The notes below the pieces were generated by a model. The model saw nothing but the letters and a program-made list of their open reading frames with translations. It searched no databases and was not told the DNA's origin. Position numbers and translations under genes: made by a program. From positions 186,001 to 250,000 of the forward strand of contig CALSFV010000089.1 of NCBI GenBank assembly GCA_943737045.1: 64,000 nucleotides of DNA, given 5' to 3'. This document shows, piece after piece, positions 38,774-57,425 of this stretch. Positions within the stretch are counted from its first letter, which is position 1; each line of letters starts with the position of its first letter. The DNA comes from Parapristionchus giblindavisi (lineage: Eukaryota > Nematoda > Chromadorea > Rhabditida > Diplogasteridae).

Positions 38774-41700
38774 CTACACTCTGCATGTTCCATTCTGAGC
38801 AAAAGAACTGATCAATTGACGAGCAATAACCATACGTTGAATCTGAAAAGCAGACATTTCAAAATTTTAAAATAGGAAAAATCATAAATAGGGAAATAAA
38901 TGATAGTACCTGACTAGTTCCCTCATAGATTTGGTAGATCTTCGCATCTCTCATCAATTTCTCTACGGGATATTCACAGTTAAATCCATTTCCACCAAAG
39001 ATCTGAATAAATCAATCAATCAATCAATATAATCAAAGATCAAAGATCAATCTCACTTGAACAGCATTAGCAGCAGCCTCGTTAGCCTTGTCGGCAGCGA
39101 AACATTTGGCGATTGAAGCGAAGTATGAAGATCGAACCTAAGATCAATAATATCAACATAATCATAATTCAAACTACAGTAGACATGAATGAATAAAAGA
39201 TTCAACCTTGTTATCAACATCAAGAGCAGCCTTATATGATACCAATCTACTCATTTCGAGATTGATAGCCATATCAGCGAGCATGAATTGAACTGCCTAC
39301 AATTACATCATTAGACTAGATAATACATTTTCATACCCTCATAATGCGAGGATTGACCCACCATATATGGCTCATTTTTAGTCACTTGATACGAAAATAA
39401 GTTTACAATGACGATTTTCAAGCGAAAATAAACGAATTTTCGAAATTGACCCAACATATTTCAAAAATCTGCCCACAATATAAAAATGACGACGAGGGTA
39501 TCGACAATTTATGGTCTAGATCATAGTGAATATTACCCCATCGAGTAGAGATTCACTGTTTAGAACCGAAACAGTGAATCTCATTCTACTAATAATACTT
39601 TTCTTTTATTATTGCATGTTTTATAAGTACAGTTAAATAAATTATGATATCTTTAATTATAATAGATACTAACTTGATGATTAGCAATCTGTGTTCCGAA
39701 TGCTTTTCTTTCCAATGAATACTTAGTACTCTCATCAAGTGCTCTCCACATTATTCCAAGTGCTCCTGCTGCCACTCCTGGACGAGTCATATCGAATGCA
39801 CTCATTGCTACCTACAATCAATCAATACATCAATCAATCAATCAATAACTACCGTACCTTGAATCCAGCTCCAGGAGCTCCGAGCACATTCTTGGCCGGA
39901 ACTCTGACATCATCAAAAGTGATCGTTCTGGTATCAGAACAACGCTGTCCCATCATTCTCTCCTGAACAATAAAGTTATTTGTCGATATATTTGGATGGT
40001 GTATCTACCGTACCTTCTTTCCTCTAGTAATACCGGGTGTATCTCCATCAACAACAAATGCAGTGAAAGCCTTTCCAGCTGGAGTCTTAGGATCGGGATC
40101 AGAACGAGCGAGAACGAAGAACCATTTAGCATGACCACCTCCAGTGATCCAACACTGTAAAGATCAAAGATCAATAACAAATCAAAAAGGACCAATAATA
40201 AGACTAGAGATCAAAGATCAATAGTAAGACTAGAGATCAAAGATCAATAGTAAGACTAGAGATCAAAGATCAATAGTAAGACTAGAGATCAAAGATCAAT
40301 AGTAAGACTAGAGATCAAAGATCAAAAGTAAGACTAGAGATCAAAGATCAATAGTAAGACTAGAGATCAAAGATCAATAGTAAGAATAGAGATCAAAGAT
40401 CAATAGTAAGACTAGAGATCAAAGATCAATAGTAAGAATAGAGATCAAAGATCAAAAGTAAGACTAGAGATCAAAGATCAGCAGTAAGACTAGAGATCAA
40501 AGATCAATAGTAAGACTAGAGATCAAAGATCAATAGTAAGACTAGAGATCAAAGATCAGCAGTAAGACTAGAGATCAAAGATCAGCAGTAAGACTAGAGA
40601 TCAAAGATCAGCAGTAAGACTAGAGATCAAAGATCAATAGTAAGACTAGAGATCAAAGATCAATAGTAAGACGAGAGATCAAAGATCAATAGTAAGACTA
40701 GAGATCAAAGATCAATAGTAGAGACTAAGACTAGAGATCAAAGATCAATAGTAAGACTAGAGATCAAAGATCAATAGTAAGACTAGAGATCAAAGATCAA
40801 TAGTAAGACGAGAGATCAAAGATAAATAGTAAGACTAGAGATCAAAGATCAAAAGTAAGACTAGAGATCAAAGATCAATAGTAGAGACTAAGACTAGAGA
40901 TCAAAGATCAATAGTAAGACTAGAGATCAAAGATCAATAGTAAGACGAGAGATCAAAGATAAATAGTAAGACTAGAGATCAAAGATCAATAGTAGAGACT
41001 AAGACTATGACTAGAATAGTAGAGACTAAGATCAAAGATGAATACCTTGGAACCATTGATGATCCATTCATCTCCTTTCTTCACAGCAGTTGTTTTAACT
41101 CCATTAACATCAGAACCAGCTCCAGGTTCAGTAACACAATATGATGCAATTGATGGCTCAGCTGCTAATTGACCTATAAACAATACTATCATAACATATC
41201 ATCAAAGGGGATAAACTAACCAAGATATTGTTTCTTTTGTTCTTCATTACCAGCAATGTACACAGGAGCTACAGCAAGAGATGGTCCCATGATTGCAATT
41301 TGTAGTCCTGTACAACCATATGATAGAGCTTCTGCGATAAGAACTGTCTCTAGAGTTGATAGACCTGGTCCACCTTAAACAATACGATTACGGTATTCAT
41401 AAAGATCAAAGATCAATCGAGTTACCGTATTGCTCAGGGATCTGGGGGTTCATAAGACCGAGAGAATGAGCCTTCTTCACAATATCCCATGGGAATTCTC
41501 CTGATTCATCATATTTGGCAGCTGCAGGGGCAAGTTCCTATAATGAATAGACAGAATTATATGAATAGTGAATATATGAATGAATAGATGAGATGACTGG
41601 AGTAAAGAGTACTATTATACATGACATTTTCATAGAACCAATCGGAATCTTTATTTTGATATTTAATCAATAATTAGGAAGAATAGCTTGCCTCCTTAGC

Positions 41701-41867
41701 GAACTTGAGAGTCGACGCCTGAATTTCACGTTGAGTATCAGAGAGATCTGAAAGATCGATAATTATCATTCAAGAAAGAGAATTAAGTACCAACCGAATG
41801 AGAGTGTTCTCGATTGAGAAGCACGAGCAACTGGAGCAGCCAATCGATGGAGAGAACGAGACAGCAT
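38774..41867 (-). CDS. Medium-chain acyl-CoA dehydrogenase (MCAD), copy A
   Basis: Twelve exons (minus): 41795-41867, 41692-41747, 41426-41537, 41221-41373, 41046-41173, 40014-40154, 39858-39962, 39674-39811, 39207-39296, 39057-39137, 38910-39002, 38774-38842; 412 aa. An Arg/Ser-rich N-terminus ([20 protein letters not shown]) is a likely mitochondrial presequence. The FAD and substrate motifs [22 protein letters not shown] and MGQRCSDTR are present, as is the catalytic base Glu in IYEGTSQIQR. The enzyme oxidises medium-chain acyl-CoA to 2-enoyl-CoA, passing electrons to ETF in mitochondrial beta-oxidation. It matches ACADM and the C. elegans ACDH-7/-8/-10 group. The exon 2 donor is GC (GAG|GCAAGC). 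The intron 40155-41045 carries a 26-nt minisatellite. The gene lies 236 bp downstream of its paralogue on the same strand and could share its transcript. Confidence 0.93.
39548..39582. repeat. Small perfect hairpin in MCAD intron
   Basis: A 14-bp stem (GAGATTCACTGTTT and complement) with a 7-nt loop lies in the unusually long intron 39297-39673. No other feature is seen there. Confidence 0.6.
40157..41035. repeat. 26-nt minisatellite in MCAD copy A intron
   Basis: About 33 copies of AGTAAGACTAGAGATCAAAGATCAAT, with a few variants (AGCAGTAAG, GACGAGAG, and a 'TAGAGACTAAGAC' insertion that recurs three times). The core GATCAAAGATC is the heptamer motif found scattered in other introns. Each unit contains TAGTAAGA, which resembles a 5' splice site. 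The array accounts for nearly the entire 891-nt intron. Confidence 0.95.
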
Positions 41868-42103
41868 ACTGTAATCAATCAGAGACATATTATTGATTGA
41901 TCAAATGAAATAAAGATGAGTACAGAGATATGACAAGCGTGGAGAACGCTTTAGAAAATAAACAAATGGCTAATAAGTTAATGATATTCAAATTCTTTAT
42001 ACCAGATGATAATAAGTTAAATCTATGAGTGATCTGAATGGGAGACAATTCAAAGGATACGGTATCTACACTCCATCAAAATGAAACAATCAATCAATAA
42101 TAT

Positions 42104-44960
42104 TTAATATCCTCCATTCTGTTTCACTCTGGCAAGCAATTGACGAGCAATTACCATTCGTTGGATCTGAATACGAAATACATTTTGGAATGTTAAAATA
42201 GGGGGAAATAAAAAAATATCGCAAAAATTCTACTAACCTGACTCGTTCCTTCATAAATCTGGAAGATCTTAGCATCTCTCATCAATTTCTCTCCAGGATA
42301 CTCCGTATTGAAACCTGCACCACCGAATACCTTCAATCGATCGATAATTATAACGATACAGTAATCAAAAGATATTATTGATTACCTGTACACAGTTAGT
42401 GGCTGCTTGATTAGCCATATCAGAAGCGAAAGCCTTGGCGATAGATGCGTAATATGAACCAGGGCGACCAAGTTCAACTTCTAGAGCACTCCTATCAATC
42501 AATATCATCAATTATCGATCGATAAAGTACAGTAATCCTCACTTGTATGTCATGAGTTTGCTCATCTCGAGGTTGATTGCCATATCAGCCAACATGAATT
42601 GAACTGCCTAAATATGAATATTATTAGTCAGTAAGGGATGAGATCCCATTTCATGTTCTACCATTGATCAAGTTCAAGTTCAGAAACATCTATTCACCAG
42701 GTTGTAACTAGACATTGGATAAATAAATATTGATGGGATGAAAGTTGTGTATAAATGTACCTGATGATTAGCAATTTGAGTTCCGAATGTTTTTCTTTCC
42801 AATGAATACTTGGTGGCTTCATCCAAACATCTTGCCATTAGACCTGTTGCCATTGCTGCTACCATAGGACGAGTCTTATCGAATGTCTTCATTGCGATCT
42901 ATAATCAATCAATCAATAAATCAATAATCAATACACCCCAACCTTCCCAATGCTGTGATCTAGTATTTCTAGAGCCATATTTCTTCCCTTATTACTAAAT
43001 TATTCGTTCCATCCATCACAATTTATTCTTTTCCCTTGTTTACTGTATGGCATAAGGAAAGACAAAAGAAAATAAAAATATTATAATCTAAATGAACAGT
43101 ATACCTTGAATCCCTCTCCGGGAGCTCCGACTACATTAGCAGCTGGCACTCTAACATCTTCAAATGTAACTGCACGAGTGTCAGAGCATCGTTGTCCCAT
43201 ATTGATTTCCTATAACCATGATTACTGTATCATCGTTTCAATCAATCAATAAAGTAGAGATCATACCTTCTTGCCCTTTGAAATACCGGGAGTATTAGCT
43301 TCAACAGCAAAAGCAGTGAAGGCCTTTCCAGCAGGGGCTTTAGGATCAGGATCGGATCGAGCAAGGACGAAATACCTTAATGTTCAATATTGACTCATTC
43401 AATACATTATAATATTAGCATTCATTCCTTGTCTTATTATTTCATACAACCTTTCATTCTATCCCATGCTTATACTTGTGAGTGCACATAGAACAGTTAT
43501 CTTGTTGTCAGTTATCTTTTCACGATTTATCATCTCAGATACATATTGGAATTATTTTTATTCTTAACTCTCAATTGATTCAGCTATTCATCTCTTCCTA
43601 TTCATGAGTTCATTGAAGGTTCAAAGAGTATATGATAGAGTGGAGTGACGTGGAGACAAAGTCCAATCATTGTAACAGGAACAAAGTTCATCTCAATCTC
43701 TCACTCTCTATCTTGATCAATAGATAGAGGGACAACGTGACAATAAGACCCCTCCATGATATATCACAAAGTACACCCCTCATTCCCTTTTAAGGGTATT
43801 TATAGATTACATTCTTATTCATACATAGTTCAATCAATAAATCAAAGATCATAACCGTACCAATCAGCAACTCCTCCATTTGTAATCCACATTTTAGATC
43901 CATTGATAACATATTCATCTCCTTTCTTCTCACATTTTGTTTTGATTCCTGCTACATCGGAGCCCGCAATTGGTTCAGTTACACAGTATGCCTTAAAAGA
44001 AACAAAACTCAAACATTTAATTATATTGAGGTAAATCCATAAATATATGGAGTAGTAAACATACAGCCATAACAGGTTGATCAGCCATTCTACCAAGGAA
44101 TCTCTTCTTGATATCATCATTAGCAGCAATGATTAGAGGAGTCTCAGCTAGATCATTCACAATACAGGCAACACCAATACCAGTACATCCATATCTATAA
44201 TATTCATTCATACAATATATCTCATGAGACGACATTAAGAGATTATATCAAGAGATCATCCATAAATCATATCACATATACTAACCCAATCTCTTCAGCA
44301 ATGATTGTATTGGAGACCATGTCAAGTTCGAGTCCACCTTTAATAATATGTTGTATTCCATAAACAATAATAAAAATATAATAATATACCATAAGCAGCA
44401 GGTATATCAGTATTGATGAATCCACAAGTGTGAGCTTTCTTGATTACTTCCCATGGATATTCCATTGTCTTATCGTATTGACCAGCAACAGGAATGATCT
44501 TAATCAATAATCATACACTCTTGGGTTCGGTTCTTTCGTTTTTCTTGGGTTTTTGATATATTTTTTGTTCGGTATTTCTGCAATACCCAAAAAATGTTAA
44601 ATGTAAGTTTTGTTGAATCCGACCAAATGATTGTTGGTCGAAATAAATTTTTGTTTCAGTCCTGATATGCAAATTATCATTTGCAAAGAAATGTCCGTCT
44701 ACTCGGCTAATGATCTGTCAATGTATGTACAAGAAGTTATTACCTCATCTTGAACGAACTTGCGTACGGTAGTGCGGAGTTCCTGCTGGTCAGGCGTGAA
44801 CTCTACAATATCATACATCAGTCAACAATAGAACAATGTCAACGATAGAACTATAAATAAATAAATAAAAGTTACCAAAGTTGAGTCCAGACGAGCTGTT
44901 CCTCGCCTGTAGAGATCTCAATGCATTCTTTGCATGCAGTGCAGATCGACTACCAATCAT
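42104..44960 (-). CDS. Medium-chain acyl-CoA dehydrogenase (MCAD), copy B
   Basis: Thirteen exons (minus): 44876-44960, 44744-44802, 44390-44498, 44286-44337, 44065-44194, 43861-43991, 43267-43375, 43105-43209, 42761-42898, 42543-42607, 42386-42491, 42238-42330, 42104-42166; 414 aa. The N-terminus ([20 protein letters not shown]) looks like a mitochondrial presequence. [46 protein letters not shown] and the catalytic Glu in IYEGTSQIQR match ACADM closely. It has the same beta-oxidation reaction as copy A; the two differ through the N-terminal third, so chain-length preference may differ. It lies upstream of copy A in transcription order and head-to-head with RAB6. The intron 43376-43860 holds 485 nt of otherwise un-annotated AT-rich sequence. 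Confidence 0.93.
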
Positions 44961-45450
44961 CCCTTAAACAATCACTATAATAATGAATGAAGAAAGAGGA
45001 ATCAAGTTTACAACGAGTAAAGGGATCAACAGATAGCATAGATAGTGTCTTCAACAACATCTCCGCCCATAGAGAACGTTAGATATTATAAGTGAACAAC
45101 TAATACTAAGCGTAATAACATTCGATAGTTGAATCTAATGTTGAGAGAGCTAATGTTGAGCGAGATAACTGATGAATAAACCATAGCATTAATGAACAAC
45201 GTGCCCTTTGATTGGCCATGCTCAAAAATATACTTCGTAGTTTGTAGCTTGCTCAGATCCGGTGCACTTTTTAAATTGCCGCTTTCATTGGTCCCGTATG
45301 GAATTGCCTTTGTGCTCAATTTTTCTCTACCATACTTTCACCACATCATAGCCGGCTCTTGGACTTGGATGGCCGTTTTTGACCGTTTCCCGTTGATGTT
45401 ATGTTGTATGGTTTTCCAAATCGATAATCACACATCCCATTTAGTGTATC
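44961..45450. promoter_or_regulatory. Shared divergent promoter region (MCAD-B / RAB6)
   Basis: 490 bp separate the two start codons. It is GC-richer than the introns around it, with CTCCGCCCAT at about 45060-45069 and ATTGGCC/ATTGGTCC CCAAT-like boxes at about 45211 and 45288. No TATA box is obvious. That both genes are driven from here is inferred from the arrangement. Confidence 0.5.
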
Positions 45451-51680
<6,230 letters not shown>

Positions 51681-52684
51681 AGTTGATTAATATATTGAAT
51701 AGATGTAATCTATTCTATTCTATCTACTCGTATGGTCTATTCTCATCTATTCCACCCATTCATCCCATATATGCATGTCTTATGCTTCTTCTATTTCTTT
51801 GTATTGGTCATCTATCGCTCACTTTTACAATGAATATAACACTATCCATCTCTATTCATTCATTCATTGTCTCTGCAATTGTATTGTGTGGCTCATTCAT
51901 TCATCTGCTAATATGTATATCTATCTATCTATATATTGTATGTAGATGATATAGGTGATTTGTATCCTTCGAGCTTGATCTATCTATTATATATTATATT
52001 GTATTCATTTTCTTATCATAGATCCAGATCACCTTATCTCCTTTTTTTATACTCTAATCTTGATCGTTTTTACCTATTTGGCTGCTAACAATAGAGTGCA
52101 CTCTTTATTCTATCCTTCGGTTTATGTACCATAATTTATTCATAATTAGATAGGAAAGAAGAAAAGAAGGACAAATTATGATCTATTTGTTTGAATTGTA
52201 AATTATGAGGTTGCCCTGTGCGAATGTAGAGATGATTCTATTTATCTATCTATTCCTTCATTCATTCATTCATTTCCTTGTTCCGTTCTTATTTATTACT
52301 ACCACCAATCGTTGTCATTTAATTCAACGAGAGGATCCTTTCCTTATAAGGAATGGTCATGGTATATATTCATTCATTCATTCATTTCTTCCTCTTTCTA
52401 TATCCCTTTTATCTCTCATGAACTTGCTAATAATTATGCAGTAAGAAGCATCGGGCTCTCTTTGTTGTATGTTCGCTTTTGTGATATTCTTATCCCCATC
52501 CCACTCCTTCCGGCTCCTTTTCTTTGTTAAATCGCTCTGTCTAATAAAGCAAAATTTATTTACATGTTGAAAGAAGAAAGAAACAGATAGGGTGCTTTAT
52601 ACAGAAACAATGATTACGGTATGATATGATAGTCTGCTGTCCCTATATATCGCACTACATAGGACTGTCAAAAGGGGGATTCGA
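51681..52684. other. Intergenic, no gene seen
   Basis: This 1-kb region between the distal RAB6 stop and the convergent small secreted-protein gene is AT- and pyrimidine-rich with many ATTCATTC/CTATCTAT runs (51690-51950, 52230-52400). It presumably includes both 3' UTRs. Confidence 0.5.
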
Positions 52685-54358
52685 TCAATAAGCATCAAAC
52701 TTCTTAACAGTAGCAAACTTCTTTAGTGGTAATTGATTGAGTGGAACAAATCTAAAGATGGAGGGGACACATGGAAGGGCTGGTCCAAATCGACATAGAC
52801 AATCTCCTTCTACACATGCATACATTGGAGAACAATCTGAGTTGTCTATACAGATGTCACCTGAAATGGATTAATACTGTAGATTAATGTATTGATGTGT
52901 ACTCTAGATTACTGTAATGATGTGTATTCTAGGTTACTGTATTGATGTGCACTCTAGATTACTGTAATGATGTGTACTCTAGATTACTGTGTTGATGTGT
53001 ACTCTGGATTACTGTATTGATTACTGTAGTTTTGTACTGATCAAGAATACAGAAAGATATCACACTAATCAATAAAATGTAATTTAAAGATAGTGAATAG
53101 TTAGAATCGAATGACGTAGAAGGGTAAGGAATAGTCGTGGGGAGGAGTACTAATGGGAATAGAATAGAATAAAGGAATCTTATTGAATTGATGAACGAAT
53201 GTAGTAAATGGTGACATTTCATTCACTATACAAATACACGATCAATATATCTATTACCCCCTGATATATATGCATGAGAGGATATTTTTGTCTCGCTACA
53301 AATAAAAAAGTGAGTAAATTTAGTCTAGACCAACGGTCATATCTCAACTCTTCAAGACAGTTTGAAGTGATATGGAATGAAAAGGAAAAACTATAATAAC
53401 TAATACTCATATAAGTTCGAGAAAGAGTTACAATGGACAAAGATGCAGGAAAGACATATTCTAAATATAGTCTGCTTTTTGAATTAATTCTCTTAATGAT
53501 TATTAGATGACATTATTATATCTATTGATATGTATACTACCAGGATATATACTGAATTAGAAATGAAGAATATTATTTGTGTTGGGAAAGGAAGTAATAG
53601 TAGATGACTAAGATGGGTTGATTCCTTATTTGTTCTATTGTAAGTAGAAGTGGGAGTCTTTTAAGTAAAGTGAAAGACAATAGGTATGGGATTAGAAATG
53701 AATGGTTTAAATGACGAAGAATGGATGGAATTCATCCATCATACGTCATTTCATATTAATAAATAGATAGTTCAATCAGATAGTACAAAGGAAATGATGG
53801 ATTGGATGTGCAAAATCAATATTTAATTTTGCACCGTCAAAACGAGCAAAAGCCAAAAAGTCCATTGTGGGCGATTTTCAATTTCCTGTTTTTAGTGTCT
53901 GTGAATGATTTATAGTCCCAATTCTACAATAAAGAAAGAAAGAAATTATAATGGAATTGAGACTTGAACGAAAAATTTCGTGGAAAGATTTGTACAGAAT
54001 TGTGTGGAGAAATTTGAAAGAAATTTGATACCGAAGATGATTTCATAAATGTTTCAATTATCAGATGATGACAGTTCATAAATTAATATTATTGAAATAT
54101 ATGAAATTAACTATGATAAATATAATAAATCACGAAATGTTCTACTATAATAGTATGATTATTCATTGTTTTCTCTTGTTTTGACTGTGCAGCTCATGCA
54201 TTTTTCAAATTTCTAGATACATACACCGGGGTCAATATAGTCACGGAAACAATAATTTTGTATTCTAGGAAATTAAATAGTATACTCGTATATTAATATA
54301 TACCTTTGATTACTGCAATGAAGAAAGCTAATAGAATCCAATGCAGTAGTTGTCGCAT
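52685..54358 (-). CDS. Small secreted cysteine-rich protein
   Basis: Two exons (minus): 54304-54358 and 52685-52860, phase 1 junction, 76 aa. The first exon encodes a signal peptide (MRQLLHWILLAFFIAVIKG). The mature part has six cysteines in 28 residues with spacing C-x5-C-x5-C-x4-C-x-C-x7-C, a knottin/EB/EGF-like pattern, then a basic hydrophobic tail ending KKFDAY. It is predicted to be secreted; no toxin or protease-inhibitor family is recognised. The 1443-nt intron holds a short tandem repeat and a MITE copy. Confidence 0.65.
52868..53035. repeat. Tandem repeat around ATTACTGTA..GATGTGTACTCTAG
   Basis: About six degenerate copies of a 27-30-nt unit containing TGATGTGTACTCTAGATTACTG in the intron of the small secreted-protein gene. 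It includes the TACTGTA octamer core seen at many splice junctions. Confidence 0.85.
53834..54188. mobile_element. MITE, CCGTCAAAAC family, copy 3 (diverged)
   Basis: About 355 bp, left end CCGTCAAAACGAGCAAAA, right end CTCTTGTTTTGACTG. The flanking TA pair is no longer intact (GCA…TGC). It lies in the intron of the small secreted-protein gene. Confidence 0.6.
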
Positions 54359-55669
54359 ATTGAATTTGTGATCTGTAAGTGGTTATGGTAACTGATAGAA
54401 TACGGTAGGAGTACAGTAGTCCACTTACAATATTTGATTAGAAGTAGATCTATATGGGCAATCCGATAACAAAATGAGAAGAAGTTGGATTTAGCTAATG
54501 CCTCAATATAAATGAAGGTGGAGATGAAATATGTTTAACTCCTCCCCCACAAGCTCCGCCCATTTAGAGTAGAATGGATATAGAATGATGTATTAGATGT
54601 ACTAATGAATGATTCAGACATGATATAAAGAGTATTTTACGATTACAAAATTTAATTAGAACAAAGAATGAGTGGAAACTACTTTTAATGTATGATTCAT
54701 TATCTAAGACCTTATAAACTATTTATGTGTCTATTGTTAGACTACTAAAGACGTCATTCTATTATACGTGTACTTCAATAGAATACAATCTTCTTACCAT
54801 CCTAAAAGCAATCCAATTTTACATTCTCTTCTATTCCACAAGAAGAGATAGATAACATGATTTAATCTTTCCAATTATCTCGATGTATCACTTTGTTTAT
54901 CCTTTGTGATTCCGATTTTTTTAAATACATGAATACCATAAATATACCATACAATTCCATTAACAGTTCTGTTCTCTTTGATTTATGTGTTGTAGAGTAA
55001 AATTAATTATAGTTCTACATAGTGCGAGAAAACTTTGTTGTTCAAGAAATTCGACCACGAATAAATTATATATTATATTTTTGAGACTACAACTTTTTCT
55101 GATATTACTTTATTGATTGGAAAATACTTTGATCGATCGATAAATACAACAATTCAGAGTGGAAAAAGGATGATTTTGTACCGTATATTGATTGATTGTC
55201 TAGATGATATCGTAATCTAATCTATTCAAGAGGTAGAAAGTGTTTAAAAAGAATCAGGCTATTCTTGTAATCACAAGTGTGGAGTCCCGCGAATATTTTC
55301 GTGAATAAACTGTGAAGACAGAAAGATATCAAAAGATATTCTGCTTACCGTACACTATATCTTTGAATCAGCTGACACAGTTCAGGAAACGGCGCTTTTT
55401 GAAAATTGAAAAGCTTGGAAATAGGAATAGAACTAGCAACCATCCGCTATACATTCTGCATTTCTAAAACTATGTTGGAGGATTGATATGAGCTAGCTGT
55501 AAACTATTTCTTATCATTTGTCCCGTGCAAGTGAGGGACGATAGTGCTTTGCATAAATATTCGCGGGACACCTTCTTTAAAAGTTTGATATGAGAACAAA
55601 TGAAGGTTTTCATTTCGGACAGAGACTTCATTATTCTATTCTTCGTTTTCCATTAGAATGGATAACTCA
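54359..55669. other. Intergenic, no gene seen
   Basis: 1.3 kb upstream of the secreted-protein gene. A CTCCGCCCAT box at 54554-54563 lies about 200 bp upstream of the start codon. A CCCGCGAATATTTTCG / TATTCGCGGGAC inverted pair at about 55286 and 55558 brackets about 270 bp and may be another short element. Confidence 0.45.
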
Positions 55670-57425
55670 TTAGAATAGAATAGACTCGTGATTAGAATCT
55701 GAAGTTGACAATGAAGAATATGAAGATGAAGATGAAGATGACGTTAGTATGATTAGTACTATAGATAGATTATTTGTGAGAGTTGTAGCCCGTTTAAGGG
55801 ATGAAGTTGTCATATTCAGAGAGGAGCGAATAGATCTCGACTGAATATTAATATTATTAATATGGATTGAATGAGATTATAATAGAAGATAATAATAACA
55901 TACACATCAGGTCGAGCTTTTCCACGTGGAGGAGTTGAATGATTTTGATGATTATGAGATGATAATGGAGATGAAGATTCTGATGATCCATCTCTGCAAA
56001 GATTTCACTAAATGTTTTTGAAGCTATATTTGAAATAGATACTATGACATAGGATTAAACTTACTCGATAGTATCAAAATGATTCTGAACAACAATTCTA
56101 CAAATGGGACAATCATCACATGTTCGAAGAGATTTCATTGTGTCAAAGTTACGATGATTAGCGAGATGACGAAGAAATGCACGATTCTCTTCAAGTGATA
56201 CACCTAGAATTCATTCCATATTTGATCAATATCAATAATTAATCAAGTTATTCGGAAGTATAGTGTAGTGTGAATCTGTGATGATTCTCGATAAGACCAA
56301 ATATATTTTTGAGTGTTGCAAAAGACGAAAGAAGTGGATTAGGAAAGGAATCCTAATAAGGAGAAGAAGAAGACTAATCTGACTGGACTGCGTCATGTTT
56401 TGCAGATTAAGATAGATAAAGAAACTTGAGATGAATAAAGGTATTGCGTATCTACATCATCATCATTTTATAATTGGCTACGTAGATGTCATAAGTCTTT
56501 TCATAAAATGAGTTCTTGCGAATATAGTATGTACCTTTTCCATCAGAATCAGTTACAGCAATTGGAGGAAGAACAGGAACTCCGATATTACGAATACGAT
56601 TTCGAGTACGATCATTCATTAGTTTTGGAGGCTCATCCTGTAATAATCATTATATGCACATACAATAATATTTTTAAAAAATTTTCAGAACTAATTTTGT
56701 ATTCTCACTCATATTATGATAAAAGCTCGTGTTCAATGTTTGATTTCGTATGAAGAATGATCTTTCGGTCTATTTCATCTATGGAGACATTCACAATTTG
56801 ATGACTCTTTCCATTTCACAATGACTTTTCATGTCATTTACTCTCCTAAGGAATGATAAAGAATTAAGTGAAAATATAAAAACCTATTCTAGATTATCGA
56901 GATATTCAAGATATGTATTATGAAATATTTGTATCTCTACTATCTACAAAATGAATATGTTGGATTGGAAAAAAGGTTTGATACCTGAAGAGCTTCGATT
57001 CTCTTGGCAATAGAAATATGGGGGATCTCATCTTCATATTCATCTTCCTCTTCTTCTTCTATTATTTGGGGTGAAGGACGACGTGAAAATTCATCCATTC
57101 GAAGCGCCTATAAGATTGGTTGGTCCATTTCGTGCTTTTCACATTTTTTTCTTCTTCAAATATTATAGTTTTCTGATACATCTTTTATGATGTGGTTCCG
57201 GAAAAGAATAATTGATAATGATCATTTGATATTCTTAATAGATTGACAATTGATAAGAGTTATCAGTGAGTATATGTCTAGTATGATGATTGTAAATACC
57301 TGAACAGCTTCTTTTGATAGTCTTATCGTTATAGGATAATCAGGAGGAGGTTCAAATGGTTTGGCTACTGATCGAAGACGATTTTGTTCTTCATAATCAG
57401 CAGGAGGAACATAGATATACGGCAT
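55670..57425 (-). CDS. Unrecognised protein with CDDCPIC motif
   Basis: Six exons (minus): 57300-57425, 56985-57107, 56535-56637, 56065-56203, 55906-55993, 55670-55840; all phases join, 249 aa. An N-terminal Pro/Tyr-rich part (MPYIYVPPADYEEQNRLRS) leads to an acidic run EEEEEDEYEDE near residue 62. A helical segment (ENRAFLRHLANHRNFDTMKS) follows, then RTCDDCPICRIVV, which has three cysteines spaced CxxCxxC and could bind a metal but is too short for a RING finger. The C-terminal third is Ser/His/Pro-rich with a hydrophobic stretch (TNNLSIVLIILTSS) and poly-Ser. I do not recognise the family. Confidence 0.65.

Noticed and set aside
40157..41035. Regularly spaced repeats resembling a CRISPR array
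   Set aside because: The 'spacers' are invariant, so the whole 26-nt unit is a eukaryotic minisatellite.
56508..56753. Tyr/Glu-rich plus-strand frame
   Set aside because: It is antisense to exon 3 of the CDDCPIC gene, whose minus-strand exons join in phase.
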